A stretch of DNA of 64,000 nucleotides from assembly GCA_002943765.1 (NCBI GenBank), contig PQWQ01000006.1, positions 2,852,001-2,916,000 on the forward strand, read 5' to 3'. Position numbers and translations under genes: made by a program. Below are positions 63,301 to 64,000 of the stretch, piece after piece (within the stretch, counting starts at the first letter, position 1; the number at the start of each line of letters is the position of its first letter). This DNA is from Psoroptes ovis. Taxonomy: Eukaryota > Arthropoda > Arachnida > Sarcoptiformes > Psoroptidae. The notes under the pieces are model-generated. The model ran no database searches. It had not been told where the DNA came from and saw nothing but the letters and a program-made list of their open reading frames with translations.

Positions 63301-63696
63301 TTATCATATATTTAAATGACCGATTTTTCGAATAAATTGTTTTTGTAATATCAAAAATAAGGAACAACAACAATTGGCAATATCGGTTAATGTGACAATT
63401 ATTAAGGGAACTATGAAATGTAATGTATTTTGTATGAATTTAATATTCCAATCTATCAGTTTGTGTGTTGGGGTATCGATCGATCGAGAACAAATAAGTT
63501 GAAAATCTTATGAATAAAAAAAACAATAAAGGTAAACGATGGTTGAAAAACAAGGAATGGAAAGAAAAAAACAATAATCATCTAATTCACAATTTATTCA
63601 ATAGGAATATGTTCATGAGCAATTTAAAATATTGAAAATTTAGAGCAACACGAATTATGCATCGATGATCATTATTATAATAGATTGAAATTATTG
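60328..63696. other. Upstream of ZP-PAN exon 1; no confident gene
   Basis: The block at about 60600-61330 is less AT-rich and repeats AAACGT or AAACGG seven times. It may contain the promoter or a non-coding 5' exon of the ZP-PAN gene. A 106-codon reverse-strand frame at 60947-61267 has no recognisable domain and I do not call it. The rest is AT-rich with no gene. Confidence 0.45.
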
Positions 63697-63804
63697 TTAT
63701 ATATATGGAATACCACCATCACTGTTCATGGTAACTCGATGATGATCATCATCATCATCATTATCAACTTGAGATAATCGATTCAAATCGATGTAATGTT
63801 TCAT
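63697..63804 (-). CDS. Possible short acidic ORF or terminal exon
   Basis: The reverse strand from an ATG at 63804 encodes 35 residues, MKHYIDLNRLSQVD then an Asp/His run, RVTMNSDGGIPYI and a stop. Composition is more protein-like than nearby frames. It could be the last coding exon of a gene lying outside the window, but the only AG just upstream (CAAAAAAAAG) is a poor acceptor and no partner exon is visible. Function unknown; it may be chance. Confidence 0.25.
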   Translation of the reverse strand: MKHYIDLNRLSQVDNDDDDDHHRVTMNSDGGIPYI

Positions 63805-64000
63805 TTTTTCTTTTTTTTGCAGCAATTTTTCATGTTGTAGATTTTAATAATTTTAGGTTAGAAATTTGTTGTTTTTTCTTAGATCAAAAAAAAACATTAA
63901 ATTGAAATAGCCTAAACAAGATGCAAACAAGATGAAAAAAATTTTCAATTTTTTATATATGAAACCCTCATATTGATGTATCTAAATTGAAATTTAAATG

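Noticed and set aside
1..64000. Undescribed multi-gene system, CRISPR array, tRNA or rRNA
   Set aside because: No spaced repeat array or cloverleaf-like unit was seen, and every long coding region fits a known animal family or an LTR element.

Overview
The window is nuclear DNA from an invertebrate, most likely an arthropod. It is very AT-rich (intergenic DNA is mostly A/T runs and ATC/GAT/AAT repeats). Genes are split by GT-AG introns, mostly 50-80 nt but a few of several kb. All recognised genes are ordinary animal housekeeping or structural genes. A PAN plus zona-pellucida (ZP) cuticle-type membrane protein, a BEL/Pao-type LTR element and the compact AT-rich layout fit an acariform mite such as the dust-mite group; that placement is inference. 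Nothing looks bacterial, and I saw no CRISPR array, rRNA or tRNA.

Layout, left to right. 1-170 (-): first exon of a NHERF-type PDZ scaffold, cut by the window edge. 2516-6084 (-): TGFBRAP1/VPS3 tethering subunit. 7063-10748 (+): synaptojanin. 11140-13337 (-): secreted or surface cysteine-rich protein. 13866-17184 (+): GCN5/PCAF acetyltransferase. 17574-21352 (+): UBE3C HECT ubiquitin ligase. 21360-22516 (-): WDR83. 22728-25076 (+): SCYL3-like pseudokinase. 26695-34165 (+): tropomodulin with three candidate first exons. 35737-38763 (+): USP8. 39184-41173 (+): glucosidase II beta. 41555-43985 (+): RTF1. 45135 to about 60327 (-): PAN-PAN-PAN-ZP transmembrane protein, with a young LTR element (49440-52052) in one intron. 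60328-64000: no confident gene.

Exon structures were rebuilt by eye from splice sites, reading phase and remembered family sequences. In every multi-exon model the phases close and the summed coding length is a multiple of three. The genes do not form one pathway. Three (TGFBRAP1, synaptojanin, USP8) act in endosome or vesicle traffic, and two (KAT2, RTF1) in chromatin and transcription; I read this as coincidence. I found no undescribed multi-gene system. The most notable observations are the compact gag-protease-only LTR element with apparently identical LTRs placed 16 nt inside a host intron, a KAT2 bromodomain lacking its acetyl-lysine-binding Asn, alternative tropomodulin starts including a PEVK-like tail, and the tightly packed UBE3C/WDR83/SCYL3 arrangement.
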